This document shows, one piece after another, positions 1-15,500 of a stretch of DNA of 64,000 bases. A program made the position numbers and the translations under genes. Numbering within the stretch: the stretch's first letter is position 1; every line of letters begins with the position of its first letter. The notes under the pieces are model-generated. The model had not been told where the DNA came from and searched no databases. It worked only from the letters and a program-made list of their open reading frames with translations. Source of the stretch: Hydractinia symbiolongicarpus (taxonomy: Eukaryota; Cnidaria; Hydrozoa; Anthoathecata; Hydractiniidae). The stretch is taken from positions 30,715,851 to 30,779,850 of the forward strand of contig NC_079877.1 of assembly GCF_029227915.1 (NCBI RefSeq), given 5' to 3'.

Positions 1-2394
1 CAAGGTTTATTTGCACAAGTTAGTTGGTAGAGTTTGAAGTGCAAAATGACAAAAAAACATCAACAGATAAACGAAAAAAAACACATGTATATATGTAACA
101 ACCTCCCGCTTTTAGAAAATCTAAATTGAACTCAGTAATTAAAAAGTAAATTGTCACATATTATCAAAATTTTTGCAACTTCTGAAGTACGTCTTTTCTT
201 CTAAAAGTTGCACAAATAAAACAAGCCTAAAAATTAACTGCATGTCTTGGGAAGAGTATAAATTCTGAGATGAGACATTAAAAAATTAAAATGCCTTATT
301 AAAATGTTAAGCAATCAACCAACAAGTGTTGGCTAAAATAATCTACAAAATAAGCAAGAAGAAAGAGAGAAGGAGAGCAACGAAGAAGAGCAACGGATTA
401 TTCAAAGTAGCATTTTAGACAGACCATAGAAGCTACGTCATAAAAAAATCAAATAGAAAAAAATAATTTCTGCAAATTTCATACCATAACAAACGTTCTT
501 TATAACTCGTGCACTGAAATACTTCTGAGATGACGATATTGTATATCTGTTGTACAGACAGTGGTTATTTAGATGGGAGAAGAACATAAATACTGAGATT
601 ATTGCTTCTATCTAAACTGTTACTAGAGAATCTATATACTGCTGCTGTCGTCTGTTTCTCGTCTATCCTTAAACACAATCGTTAGCTCGTCAAAAATACA
701 TAGAAACTGATTTATTCTGCGGGGTATAGTAGGCAAATCGCTAACAATATACCGCATTTGTTATTTAATACGTATATATTTTATGCATCCTCAAGCATGA
801 ATTTGGATCTGAGACAAAATACGACTATTATTATAGAGGCAAGTCATTTGTTTTCCCGGCCAAAAATATTCTGTATATTTTCAACATGAAATCAGCCGGT
901 GTGACAGACGTTCACGTCATTTCACTAGAATAAATTACAAGTGAAGTTTTCTATCCTAGCCATCAGTAAATATTGCATACAAGAATTTATTAACACATTG
1001 GACATTTTAAGTACAATTTTGAAAGATTTGCAGAAAACAGAAAATTGCTGTATCTTAATTACATAATTCTCTTACTGATGAAATTACAACACTATAAAAT
1101 ATTTTTCTGTGCAACATGCAGTCAGCTAATCTGCATTATATCCACAGGAGAATTTAAACAACCTTATGTCAAAAACAACTTTTTAAACAGATTAATTTTA
1201 TGCACTCTCATTCGAAAATATTTTTCTACAGTATCCATTTCATCGCTAAACACGAGGAACAATGTCTGTAATGTAAACAGTCATTGAAACCAGCACGAGT
1301 CACAATAAAATATGTGTTTATGTTCATAGTTATGAAAAAATATCAACAATAAAATGAACAGACAAGTTATTATTCTTGCAACTGAAACTTCATAAAATTT
1401 TATTTACATCATAATTCATCCAATGCTCAAAGAAAAAATTAAACAAACAAACAATTACATAAATTAAACAAACAAACAAACAAACAAAACAATAATAATA
1501 AATGTAGACACACTAAACAATCAGTTTCACAAGACTTTGTTCCAACTACATGCAATATCTTTAAAATCAACAAATCAACAACTCTTACTAATTAGATTAG
1601 GAAATAATTAATATTTATATAACATGAAATTTTTTCCTGTTATGTATTCATTTAAAACATACCAGAATCGGTTTGCAGTCATTCTTTAGTAAATAAAATG
1701 TTTCCAACACGTTGTACAGATGCTAATTGTAAACTTTTAGGGTAAAACAATTTCTTTTTTTTTTTAATTTCGATGACTAACTGAGTAATTAATATAGTTA
1801 ATTGTTTTTATAATTTGAGATTAACGCTGTGAATCTTTTAAGAAACCAGTTAATTTTACAAATGACACATTGTGGCTTATCATGGCAAGACAAGAGCCAA
1901 AGAACAGGAATTAACTATAAAAGAAACACTATAAATGTTGTTCCTTTTCCCTGGCAAACAAATGTGAGTTGATGATGAAGCCATTTACCACGTTCCCAAC
2001 AGAAGGAAACCAATTTACCCATAAGCAATTAAAACTTTGCATAAAAATTTCCCTACACAAAAAGCTATTGTAGCGATTAATCGAAGAACACCTGAAGGCA
2101 ACTTTTTTTTTTAAAATAGATAAAGCAAATGGTTGCAGTATTGACATCACATCTAAAAAAGTATTAAAGCTATTTTGGATTTAAAATAAAACGAAAAAAA
2201 TGGTTCTCAAAAAGGATAGCACATAATCTTCAAATTGTACACTTAAAAGTTGCAGTGTAAGCGTAAGTGTAAAATCAAATAACTTTCATACACACCCTGG
2301 TCATACATAACCTATTTTTAGAAATGTAAACCAAACACTTTCATTTTTTAAGAAGCCTTATCCTTATACGTTGTTTCTGCAAGATGCAACTTAC
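1..2394. other. Intron or flank of the ARHGAP32/33-like gene, no exon seen
   Basis: The last exon I can place on the minus strand ends in a good donor at 2391-2394, so this stretch should be the following intron. I looked on the minus strand for the second half of the PX domain (usually ending with a conserved Trp-containing motif) and found nothing convincing. Only AT-rich sequence and short A-rich simple repeats (AAAC-type near 1440-1490) are visible. Confidence 0.5.
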
Positions 2395-5300
2395 TGCGTT
2401 TAGTTTTGTCTCCAGGTCGTATTCCTTTAAAGGTGGTAGTTTGCTGTATTTGCGACTATATAAACATCTAAATACAGAGAAAATGCAGTATTAGAACAAC
2501 ATAGGTTACAAGAACCTTTAACATAACAAAATAAAGAGAAGTCAGGTATGTCACACGTAGAAGACAAACTGGTGGGGTAGTGGAAAATGGTAACCTACCG
2601 ATGAATTTGATGATCTAAACCGACAAAATCTTCTTGACTTCGTTTTACTACCCAAGATTTGTCGCCACTATTAACTTGAACCTGTATGTACGAAAATGTT
2701 AACAATGTTTGCCACCACAAAACTTGCTTTGATTGTAAAAAAAAACAAAAAAATCAAAACTATAACAACAAAGGGTGACAAATTGCTTGTGTAAATAGTA
2801 CACGACACCATAAGAGGTGTAAAAATAACACCGACATATACTTGCAGATAATAAATAAACAAAAACTTAAGACCAGGTGCCAACACTTTTTAGGAACACT
2901 GACAAGAATGAGAAGAATTTGAGTGTCCAGTCATGGGTTGTGTTAAGAAAAATATTAAAATGCTTTCATTGAATTCATCGCCATTTTAACGTGAAGGATT
3001 AAACGACTGAGATTAAAAGATGTGATCAAAATTCGTCATAACGTTTCATATTTCAAAGTGAAGGAGTGCTAATGTTACTTAATAACTCTCTATCGCAGTG
3101 GTTAGATGGCTTTAGATGATAAAATTGTGGTCGATAAATACAAATAAAAGTTATTTTAGTTATCACTACCTTACTACTCAAACACTTTGCTAGCTTTTTA
3201 GCTCTCTTTTTAGCCCCATTTTCATAGAGAAATTTTGTTTTCAGAATCCAGATAAAGTAAAATCTTCAAATTTGAATTTAACAACAACAACAAAAACAAA
3301 AACAACAACAACATACCAGAAGCGCCTGTCCAGTATCCAGCGTTGATATATCTTCATTTTCATCTAAGCATAATGCAGCCTAGTAAAATATTATATTCGG
3401 ATAATCAGGATAAAAAATATATATAATAAAAACGTCCACAATTTTAAAAGACCACAAAATAATAGCAGCAGACATGAGTAACAGTGTAATAATAATATTC
3501 ATGATAAGAAAAGAAATTTGAATGAACTGTGAATGATAAAAACATTTTCTCTTTATAAGTCTGAATAATATTAAACAAGTTGATAGAAAAAAGAAACAGA
3601 AAAAAGAACAACCAACCAACAGAAGACGTCTGACAAAAAATTACTTGTGGCAAATGCATTATATGGATTTAATGAAATGTTGCAAATGTGGTGATCAGCT
3701 TTTTAATGAGTAGAAAGCATGTTTGGCATTTAACCTTGTCAATTAATGTTTGTTAGATTGATTCTTAGGTAAAAAAAAACAAGAAAATAATGCAAGAAAA
3801 TAATACAAGGAAAGATTTAATGCAGAACTTTTTAAACATGGTAAAAGCTTTCTTTCTTTTTTTTTCTTATTTAAAAATGAAAGTGAAATAATAATACTTA
3901 ATATTTGATAGTGTTGCAATTAAAAAAAAGCTCAGAAAAGATGTTGCTTAAAGAAAAATTAAGTTACATAATAATTTCATGTCATAATGTTTATGACGCT
4001 TCAATTAAACACAATCTTTAATTTCTCCTCCCTCCCCCCCTACCACCCTCACTTCTAAAGCTAAACTTGTCATCATGCATTTCTATCTTTAGTATTTTTA
4101 CCAGAAAAAAGGATTTAATTTTAATTTCTTAATTTGCTGTAATAAATAACCACAACACAAAAAGTTGATTTTGGAATAAACACTCCTTTGAAAAGTTTTG
4201 AATATTTCAACGTTACAGCATACTGATATGTGTTAGGAAACTTAAAATTAATATTTTGTTGAAAATTTAAACTTAAAAAAGTACAAGGAGAACTGGACAT
4301 TTTTTAGACCAGTTGTGTCTGTGTAAATGACGGTCCTAATTTCTTTTAATAAAATATACATTACGTAAATTAAGTATACACCAAAAAACAAAATATAACA
4401 TCCAGTATTCCATGAAAACAAAGCAAATAGTACTCACATAATGTAAAAAGTGAACACAAGGTAGAAAAATATATAAGGTGTATCTGCAACTTACAGTTGT
4501 CACATATTCCATAAAAGACGCACGATACATTTTAGCTCGTGTACAAAGAACTAATTGTAAAATAACAACTCAGTGAGTTGAATAAGTTAAAGCGTGTTTC
4601 ATCACAACAACGACATACAAAACACTTCTCATCACTTTCGTCCGTTGTAATCAATACTTTAGATTCGTTTGTACGAGTTGATTTTAAACTTAAAACTGTG
4701 AGAATAAACAACAAATCATATAAAGAGAAAGTAAAAAAAGTTCAAATTTATTTTGGAAACACAGACATATAATTTTATTACAACTAAAAACAAAACAAAA
4801 ATTTCACGATATGAAATATTGATGTTATATATAAATTTAATTCAGATAAGATGCCCTGAAGATAAATTAAGTATCACACAAATCATCATGTTTACTAGTT
4901 CTAAAAAAGTTCTAAAAGTAATAGAGTATATTACTTGCATTTTTTTTTCTTCAGCTTACAACCTTTTAAACTTTTCTTTGGTAAATACTTTTCCCTAACA
5001 TTTTTCTTTCTTTCTTTTTTTTATTTTGCATTTTGAAAGTCCTCTACTTCATAATTATCAATTAACCAAGCAAATTGATTCTGTTACCAAAATGCAACAA
5101 GATACATATTTTGCAGGGAACTGCTAGGTGATAAGTCAAGGTGACAAGCAAAAGCAGTGTCCTTTGATGTTTTGGAGGATGACAAGATCATTACCTTTAG
5201 TAGGAACCAGGCTTAACATCGTGTTTAAAATTTTTTTTAATTCTTATTTTTCTTCAGATAAAAAAATTGAGTGGAGTGGTATTGCAAGTTTCCTTTCAAA

Positions 5301-8300
5301 GTACAATTGATAGGCATTTTACATTTTAATTGTTAAAAGATTACAGTCATATGGAGAAAATAAAGTGCTTTTTTCAACAAGTCCTATATATGTCTTTTCT
5401 CATTGGAGCTCATGTGGTTGTTAGTGGCATAATGAAAGTCGTCACAACTAAAGACTGATAGTTAGTGGTGGTACAACATTTTATTATTAAACTTCAATTT
5501 TGTTATGAAAATACTTTAATTGGTGTAATGTTAAAAACAGACACATCATTTTTGCACTTGAATGGGACTAGCCAGTTATTGGGGTTATAATAATAATAAT
5601 AATAATAACAATAATTGTAATGCTGTACGATAAGAGTTTTGGATGTGATCATAACGCAATTAACACGGTGAAATTGAAACCAAAACACTTAAAGTAAAAG
5701 TCAACACTCAAATTAAGAAGATTAAGAAAAACTTGAAAATAGAAAGAGAAAGCATTTCATACAGTTATTGGTCCACCAAAATCAACATTGTTGTAATGAA
5801 AATGTGACATTTCCTCCATTCGTGGAAATCTTGCATCCTCAGATTCATTCGACCTAGAAAGTAATTGTGAAACATATTTTGACAAGTTTTAATCTTCAAA
5901 CCTTAACTCTAAAAATCTTTTTGATAAAAAAGGTTTTGGATTGAAAGGAAATAACAATAACAACAACAATAAAAAACAATTAAATATCCACCATCATCAG
6001 CTTATTTTACAGAAATAATGTGATATATATATGGTATAAGTGATTCTACACATTATCTTCTCATTATCTAATTAAATGGTTGCAACACTAGCATGTTATT
6101 ACAACATAAAAAGTAGTGACAGCAAAGGTCATTTCTTTTTTGTTTTGTTAGTAGTTAGTAGGTTTTTTAAGGAAGATATGCGTTAGCACGTAGAGATGCC
6201 CAAACACACATGTAACAAGATTTAACCAATTATTCATATCATGTGCACAATGCAAAATTTTATAAAAAGTTACTTTATTGGCACTAAGTCATCAATTATC
6301 CATGTACACGAATTTTATGAAAAGTTGACAAGCGCTTCGAACCTAAAGTATTTTTGGGGGTTGAAAGTTACTACATTATTGGCAGCAAGTCATCAATTTT
6401 TGGGATGTCATTTTCACAATAGAAAACACAGATTTAAACATATTAAAATTTAGAACTTGTTTTTATTTTAATTAAAATTTTCACTTAAACAAAGTGGTTA
6501 TAAGAAATTAACTGATCAGACAAAAATAATTTGCTTTATTACAGGACGAGACATTCTGTAATTGTCACTAAAATAAACTCCAAATATTTCTGTATTTTTA
6601 AATTATTTTTATATAATTTCATTAATTAATTTTAATTTAAATAACTAAATTTCAACCAATTAAGATTTGAATCAACAAGACAAAAAAAAGAGGGCATTCT
6701 GTTTTCCAAGATCTGCAACAAAACTCCTAAATCATCATACACTATTATTTTATCATATAAGGGTTCATCAACAAAATGCAGCACTAACACTTTTAATCGT
6801 CCAAGACAAAAAGAAATGCACTTAGAATTATTTAATCAATATTTGTGATAATCAATGACAGTGAAGTCACATATTAACAAGGCGACCCTGAATAATTCTA
6901 ATGTCTAACTTGACCATACAGAATATTCTGTCCAATACACATTCATTCTAGTTTATTCCAGCAAACAGGTTTGTGTGTTTCTCTATCTTGCATGTTTTTA
7001 TATAAACACTGTGTCCCCACTGTGTGTGAAAATTCTTTGTTTTCTTCTACTAATGTGCATAAAAATGCACCCGTAAAGAATATACAGAGATCAGACAGAG
7101 TTAAAAAAAATAAGAATTGTAAATCTTTGATAATAAAAAATTCATATCATTCCTTTGGTCCATATTTACAATACAATGAACAATATTTGCTTGCTCCCAA
7201 TTATTTTTAACATTTTTTAGAGCCTCATTTATGTATGTCATAAGAAGTAGTTAAAAATTTTAAACCAGAAGAAAAGAAGTCATGTTTTTATTGTTCACCT
7301 TAATTGTAAAACATAATAAATTAAAATGATATTAACTTTTCATAGATAAATTCTTGTTCATGGACTGTAGACTCAAGTTTTGTTCTAACCCATGAAGCAT
7401 CACTGTAACTTACCACAAATCATCTCTTGACCTGTTGACACTAATGCATTCAAAAATATGAGATAAACTAGATGAGACAGAACGTCTTCGAATTGGCCGG
7501 TAACTTGAATGTCCAACTCCCACAGGTGCAGAATTACGGCGACTTCGAATGGTCATTATTTTTGTGTGACACAATATTATGCAAGTAACTTTAACACATT
7601 ATACACTGATCATGTTGCTTTTGTTGTCATCCAAAAGTTAAGTAACAAATAAAAATACTTGTATGTGTGTATAAATCAATCTCAATATAGCTGCAAAGTT
7701 GAAAGTGAAATAAAAAGCCATCAAACCAAATACAAGTATTAAAACCTTAAAAGAAAGTTCCACATAATATGTCTGAAAATAGGTTCACAACTGCTTTCAA
7801 AGATCAGATATAATAACTGTTATCAACGCAAGTCATAAGCATGTCAATTTTAATATCTTAAACATCTAACCATTATAATGACATCTTTGTCAGTTGTCCA
7901 ACTATTTAAATTTTTTTGAACATTTAATTAAAGTTTAAAAAGATTAGTTTTATACACTCTTAAAAAGAATTCACAATATAAATAACTTTTATTAACTTAT
8001 CAGGAAATATGACGTTAGAAACCCATGGTTTTGAAAGCATGTTTTAATTAGCTGTAAGCTGTGACTAAATTTTTTATACAACTCAAAGAACAGCAAACAG
8101 CGGCAACAACAACAACAACAACAACAAAAATAATACCAAAAATATCTGATAAACATTTTAAACCAGTCACTTATCAGCCTATACGATTGTATGGAAAGTT
8201 ATTTCCTCAACACAAGGACATGTAAAACAAAACAAACTTTATGATGAAAAACCTTCAGAAAATGGAATGTCAAAATTATGCATAATCATTTTAAATCATC

Positions 8301-11300
8301 AAAATTTATGCAAAACATTTTCTAGCAGCAAATTAAAGGTCCCATATGAATACATTCAATTTTGTCTCTCCTCACAACATCAATTTGAAAATAGCTTTTA
8401 TTTTCGTTTTGTGTGTGTAGATATTGTACAGCTATTGGTTGAATTTTTAAAGAATATTTTTAAAGCACTTGCATAAATAATACATCAACATGAACAAAAG
8501 TTTCTTTTAAATAAACTTTACTGCTATCAGATCAGTTAACAGTAGACAAGAAAGATGATAAATTTCAACATAATTATCTTCTTGCTGTGTCTCCTTCTTT
8601 AGTATTCAAACTTTAAAATATAGGTGAGATATTTACCATTTTAATTAACAAGTAGAAAATAAAATATTTGTGAGCTTTGCAGAGGTCATCAACACCCACA
8701 ACAATAAATTTTTAAGGAACACCTTTTCACAAAACTTACGTGGTTACACAATGTTGTTTCACATATTGTTGAACAAACTATTACTTAGTTGATATGTTGG
8801 GTAGTGGAATGGTGTGTTTTGTTGCTTGCACGAGAGGGTCTGCATGGAAGGTCATGAAGTCTGTATACGAAATGTTATGTTTTATTAAGATCTTAACCGT
8901 TTTGAAAGGTATGATATGAGAATGGCTAGGCGGATGTGTAACACTTGTTTAAGAGACAGAAAGAGTACAGATGAGCTAAGGAGCAGGCTAAGCATTAAGA
9001 ACATTAAAGATGTTATCCAGATAAGAAGATTGAGTTAGTTGGGACACTTCGAAAGAATGGGGGAGGATAGTTGGGTAAGAAAGTGTAGTTAATGGTTCCT
9101 GTGACAAAGCCCAGAGGTAGACTGTAGAAGGCTTAGCAGAAGATTAAAAGGACCGATTTGATGCAATCCAACCCATGGGAGCATATGTTCATGGGAAACA
9201 TATGTTCAGCTAAAACTAAGAATGAAATGAAGATGACGATAATGAAACAGAAACAACACTTGTGTCTAATTTTAATTGTTTAATTGTTATCATTTATACA
9301 TAAGCCAGGTATTAGAACTGATATTATATGTTTACTACTGTATAATCAGTAAATAAAATAAATTCAGTGAAACCTTGTTACATGTTCTTGAACACTCCCT
9401 CCTTCCCTGGCTATGTTCTCCTCAATTTTTAGATTATTATTGATAAACACTCTATTAATGCTAATTAAGTGGGAGGGTCAAACCATCTATTCAACATACT
9501 TTTAAATTAGGTATAAAATTGTATAAAAATTAATGAAAATTCTTACTGTCCAATTTTCATATTTGAGACTGGAATATTGTTCCCATCTTGTGCTTTTGTG
9601 CCTATTGATTTTTCCTGTAATAATATAAGCATTTTATTACAATTAATTGTATTTACATGACTTCCAATGATGAATTCTTGTAAAATTGATAATCTCTTAC
9701 CCTGTGTATGGTTGGTGTAGGCTCATCAAACATAGCACTGGACCGTTTTGTACTTGTTCGGGAGTCCACAGCAAGCCGCATCAACTTCTTGTTAACCCTG
9801 AAAAATAAATCAGAATTATTACAATAAGAAAATTTTAGCAATAAGTTTGAAAAGTTGCAATATATCAATTCATTTAAGCACTTCAATAAACCTTAAACCT
9901 GAAAAGTATGCATGTTACCAACCACTCAAGAAGTACATGAAGAATAAGTACAACAACAGATGATAATTACACAAAGTTTCTTATTGTAAATGCCATGGGG
10001 AGTGGCATAGGCCAACTAGATATCGGTCTATTTTAGAGTTTATTTAGACACCCAATATAAAGAAGGTAATTTTTAAAATGATTGAAAATTTCTTTCCTTC
10101 TGGATGTTTTTCAGGTGTTAGCTTTAAAATTGTACATTTTCTAAATAAACACAAAACATAATACTGATACAACAACTTATGTATAAGACAAAAATTACTT
10201 ATTGTTTTTTTAGTAATAAAACATCACAAAAAAGTCATTGCTAAACCACAACATCCTGAAAAGCTTAGGTAACATATTTTTTTGTATAAACTTCAGGGTG
10301 TCTGCCAATAATTTAGCTTTTCAAGGGTTTTTTCAATTTTTTTACTATAATTTTTGCAATTTTTAAGGTCCCAAAGCTTAAAGCCCCAAAGCAATACATA
10401 AAAATAGATAGACATTACAGTAATGTGAAAATACCCAAAAATGGATGTGCTAACATTTAAATCTATGGAAGTTAATTATTTAAAAAAGTAAAAACATAAC
10501 ATCCTGCTATAAGGCAATGTTACATAACCAGACAGAAATGTTTCTGAGAATATATTTTAAGGCTATCTAGTCTGATTTTAATGTTCTCAAGGTTCAGTAG
10601 ATACCTTGTGACTTGTAACAACATCATACAAGATTTTAACTCTTACCGAGAAACTTGGTCCTTGCATGGACGGAAACATGCAAATAAAACCATTTTAAGT
10701 TATTTGGCAATTACAAAGTTTTTTATCCCTTCATATCGATAACTTCTTTATAACATATTTCATTACTAATCTGAAGATGTTGGGAAAAAATTCATGATAT
10801 AAATATTTATACATGGAAATTATATTGGGTGATATATAGAAGAAAAAAATGTTTATAATCCAAAACTTAACAATAACAACCATGTGTGTGACTATAGGAA
10901 TAGTTGAATACATCTTTTGTGATAGAAAATAAGGTAAACAGAGAATCCATTAGAAGGACCATCTGCTGGCAATTTAAACAAAGGAAATGGAAAGGAAAAT
11001 ATTTGAAAGAATTGCTTTCATTTTTTCCATAATTACTGAACAAATATATAACAAGATTTAAACTTTTACTTGAAATGAAATGGTACTTCCTGCTGGTGTT
11101 AAATTTTTAGTTATTTATATTGGAATTTTATTTAAACAAAGAGAAGCAAAAAAACACACAGGAGTTCATCTATGCAACTCTATAAAAATGTACAAGTTCT
11201 ACTTATGAGTTGGTTGTAAAAAGTAGTAAAATTTTTTTTTTTAATGCTGTGGTAAATTTTAAATCCTAATTTATTTAGCAATAATATATTGTATAATATA

Positions 11301-12588
11301 TATACCTCATTGTGATTTCGTAGTTGTCAAGATGGACCTTTTTCTCAACTTCATAAATTTCCGTTAAGATTTTTAATGCAATTTATTATGAATCCATACA
11401 GAGTCCATCCTGAGGCCTTTTGATGATGATTACACCCAGCTTGAGATATGACAACCATTTACAACAAGCTTATATGCTTTTTATCTTTTTATTATTCTGA
11501 CGTTAGTAATGTAAATAAAAACAGCTTTCTTATGGTTTAGAATATCATTACATTGATTTCATTACTTTATAACTGTCGTACCCATTGCAATGTGGACACA
11601 ATTTGTCTGCACAATTTGGTGACTATTCTCTTATGCAATGACAACACTCCTTTTCAGTATTTTTATGATTTTCTTAAATAGGACAAATATTTATGGGTCA
11701 CAACGTGTTATGATTATGATTTAGACAACAGGAAATTGATTTTTATTTTTAAAACAAAAGAGCAAGTATAAAAAAATTTTCAATGAAGAAAACTAAAAAG
11801 ATGTTTTTGAGTAACTGGGTGTTTGTTGCTCATTCTTTCATTCTCTCCTTCATTCTCTCCTTTCTTTCTTTCCAACAAGAAAACATACACATTAAGAAAA
11901 GAATGAACAATATGGTTTTTAATACAATTTATAAAAATTTACTCATGCTAAGATGTTGAGAAAACCATTCATTTATTTTGTGAGTGCTCATTTACTGATT
12001 TAATAATTAATGAAGAATTTAAAAAAAAACACAGAGAGGATTATCAACTCGATGCTAATGCATAACTCCTGATATTTGTACAGAGTGTAGTAATTTTTCA
12101 TGCAAAACGTTTTGAGAAATTAGTTACTTAAAAAAACTCATGTTATGATAAAATGGTTTTTGACAATTTTTTTTTAAATATTTGCATTTGAACTTAGAAA
12201 AACCCCAAAGAAATAAACAATGTGGGTAAATATGACATTGAAGAAGCTGCATGTTTTAAATTGTTGTGTGACTGTTTTTGTAAAACACCAAAGAAATAAT
12301 AAGAATTTTTAGACTAAAAAGTATTTTAGAAGTTTAAAAAAATTAATAAAAAAACACTTGTGTGATGCTTATTAAAATCCAGAAAAAAATCAAAAGAAAT
12401 TGCAACAACCTCTCAGTTCATTAATTTCTTACCCTTGAGCTTCAGCGTCCCACATAATTGTTCCATCTTGAGCATCAAAAGAACAATCTGGACTTCGTGA
12501 CATATCCATGCTATGGAAAGGCATCAAACTAGTTGATGCAGTTCTTGGTAAAACCTCCATTTTTTTATTTCACTAATGTATTGCACCA
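2395..12588 (-). CDS. ARHGAP32/33-like: Rho GTPase-activating protein 32/33-like, 5' part (N-terminus and first half of PX domain)
   Basis: Eight coding exons join in phase: 12433-12560 (ATG at 12560), 9701-9797, 9547-9614, 7414-7542, 5763-5853, 3317-3379, 2599-2681 and 2395-2467, totalling 244 codons with the frame open at the end. A 5' UTR acceptor lies at 12589-12590. The identifying segment is in the last four exons: FPRMEEMSHFHYNNVDFG, then GDKSWVVKRSQEDF, then CLYSRKYSKLPPL. These match, in order, the conserved block before and inside the PX domain of vertebrate ARHGAP32/33, which binds phosphoinositides and inactivates Rho-family GTPases at the cell cortex and at synapses. The SH3 and RhoGAP domains lie beyond the left edge. 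The upstream exons are Ser/Arg-rich (RRNSAP, RRRSVS) and unlike vertebrate N-termini. The 5' boundary of exon 7414-7542 is the weakest point: it has no pyrimidine tract, and an in-frame ATG at 7552 could start an alternative transcript. Confidence 0.85.
8890..9245 (+). mobile_element. Decayed non-LTR retrotransposon 3' end (LINE relic)
   Basis: The plus strand encodes a broken C-terminal reverse-transcriptase tail with the motifs RKSTDELRSRLS, KDVIQIRRL and LGHFERM, interrupted by stops. The same motifs occur in the copy at 40090-40625. It is followed by a 3' end related to that copy (a variant of CCAACCCATGCTAGCATGG) and a GATGA-like tail. It lies antisense inside the intron of the ARHGAP32/33-like gene between its exons at 9547 and 7542. 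It is too decayed to be active. Confidence 0.75.
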
Positions 12589-15500
12589 CTAAAAAAAAAT
12601 TATTATTTTCTAAGTACACCATGTGAGGCATTCACATAGGTATGACATTTTTAGATTTAGCTTTAAATCATCTCTATCTTCCTTAATTCAGTAATAAAAA
12701 GTTTTCTCAATTCTTTTACAGGTTACTTTGCCATCTATATTTAAAAGTTTGTTCAATCAATGTCATTATTCAGTTTTAAACAGAGATGCTGAATGCTGTG
12801 AATATCTATCAAACAATTAGCATCTTAACCTACCTAACCTAAAAATGTACAATTCTTACTTAAAAAAAACAATATATAAAAAAGCCCAAATATTCCAGGG
12901 ATTGGTAAATTGTATTTATATGTGTTTTGTAAATGCTCATTGTCTGGGCGGTAATAATAATTTATAAGATACGTAAAGAAAGTTAATGAAAAGAAATACT
13001 TCCTTGATTAAAGGAAATAAAAGGTAATGAATGATGTTAACTGATGTTGTGGGCCTTGAAAAGTTTTTAACAAGCTTTTTAAACTTTATTGTTTTCAAAA
13101 TGTTGACATTTAAATATTTTCACATTTATTTTAAGGTTTAAATATTTTGACATGTAGTTATTCTACGTACATTGCGCCTTCAGAAATCATACTTATGAAA
13201 AGCTTCCTAAACGCAAATAAAAATATGATTTAGATGTTGTTATATTTTTCAATAAAATTTCTTTTCTCTTTAAACAAAGAGAATGTTTTTATCTGTATAT
13301 AACCAATTACCATTAATTACTTTAATTGCCAATTAATCAGAATTTTTTTCTCTTTCACAATTTGCAAAAATATTGTTAATGACAATCTGCAGTTACTTGA
13401 CAACAAATAAAATCAAATATAAAATTTTGCATATAAAATTTATTGAAATATAAATATAATAATATATATATTATATTAAAAAAAAAAAGATTTCCCTTCT
13501 TCTAAACTGGTACAAAGCTTTTTAAAAAAGCCTACTACAACTTGCTAAATTATATTACAGCTTGATGGCAAAAAATTATCAACCCCATTTGTATTACTGC
13601 CCTCACCATCCTTGTTTCATGTGTTTGGAACAGTAAACAAAGAATAGGGACATCACACTTGACATGATTTCAAAGCAGTAATTTTGCATATGTTAAAAGA
13701 TATGCAACAAAATTTTCGTAAAAAATCATGGAAGGTGCAAGATAATTTTAATCATATGCCAGGCCTGTCTGTGACTTTTGCAAGAGTGGATTTTTTTTGT
13801 CATCTACAATAAAAAACATATTGAATTAGTTTGTTAAATACGCAATGTGAAGCCATTGGACTTTACTTGTGACTTAGAGTTACATGGCAACACAGAGCAT
13901 TACCAAGGCCAGGCAAGTTTTGATCATTTTACTCCCTACTAAATTTTCACCCTACCACTTAACCTTTCTAATTTACATCAGCACTCAGCACTTGGCAAGG
14001 TAAATGCTGACATGTACACAAGAATTCTTGATTCATGTTGCTAAGTTTTTATTGAGATGTTTTTTAAAGCTAGTTGTAATTCAAACTTATAAAAGTTTTG
14101 CTCTGAGTATCCCATAAATTTAACTGTTGTTTATGATGTAAACATGGCAATTTTTTTCTGACATGAAATATAATTGCACTGGCTGCTAACTACAACCTTC
14201 ATTATTTTAAGCACAAATTGCCAGATTTCAATGCTAAACTAGACATTGCTTTTCTCACGACTTATAACTTTTTAACAAAGCCTCCCAACTATAAGTTCTT
14301 TAGTGAAAAGTGTTATGAGGGCTCACAAACAAACTTCTTTGGCCATTCTTTATATTAGTACTTTCTTTTTTTACCATTATATAAAGGGAGACTGAAATTT
14401 TTCAGAAAATTTATGCCAATGTAACAGATTAAATGTCACAGTTGATGCAATATTTACAGTGACTAGTATGTTAAGTAGGTAAATTATTCTAAGTTGGGCC
14501 AATTGACTAAATTTAGGACCAATAGGTTGACACTTTATCTCTGCAGCTCTATCGCTGCATCCAAAAATTTGTTTAATAAACTCAGCCCTGACTTATCAGG
14601 AGCAACCACATAACATGTTTTCCCTGGAATCCAAAAAAAAATTTTGTGGAAAATTTTTTTTACTAAACATTTTTGTGTAACTTATTATTGTGATCTTAGA
14701 GCTTATTTGCACTGCCAGATTACATTATGTATATAGAGCGAATTGTAGAGTTGAATTTAATAAAGAAGGAAAAAGCTGATGTATCACAAAAATAAGTTCT
14801 GCAATTTTATAAAAGATCTTTTGGATCACAAAAACATTTGCATAAGACACGTAATTGCAAAATTTGTTCTGGATGATAAGCACGTCATTTGCCAATTGAG
14901 TAAGACAGGATTGCTAGCTAGCCATATGGAGTGCGTATACTGAAGGATTTTTTGTACCCTGATTAAAAACAATAAATGAATTCCAGTGTGCTATTATTTG
15001 TTTAGTTTTCAATGGTAACCTCTGTTGGTCTTGGAATGTGCATGGCATGAAAAAAGATAGTAAAGCTTACTGAAGAGAGGTTTTTGCAGATTTTTTCTCA
15101 CAGAAACACATTGTTGAGGTTTTAAACTATTATCGAGTGTAGCTAGACTGATGCCTTCTGATTTATTTGAATATATTTAAAGTCAGAAGAATAACATTGT
15201 GTGAAGAAAAATGGACTGAGAATAACCTGGCTTTACCTTGCTTCCCCTATTTTTCCTGCTACACTGATGTAGCCAAATGAGCGTACTGCTGAAAATGCAA
15301 ACAAGGGAATTCATCTATGCCTTACTGTTAAATATATACTCCTGATACAGGAATATAGACTTACTTACTTACTGTAGCTATATATCGTTTAATTAAGTGG
15401 TACTATCTAGCTAGGCAGACGAAAAATAGGTAGACCATTTTTGACAGTTACAAGCTAGCTTCTAAATAGCAACCACATTAATATAGCTGATCGTTTCTTT

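Noticed and set aside
1045-1287. 80-codon ORF near the left edge
   Set aside because: AT-rich chance frame without homology or splice signals; it lies in what should be an intron of the ARHGAP32/33-like gene.
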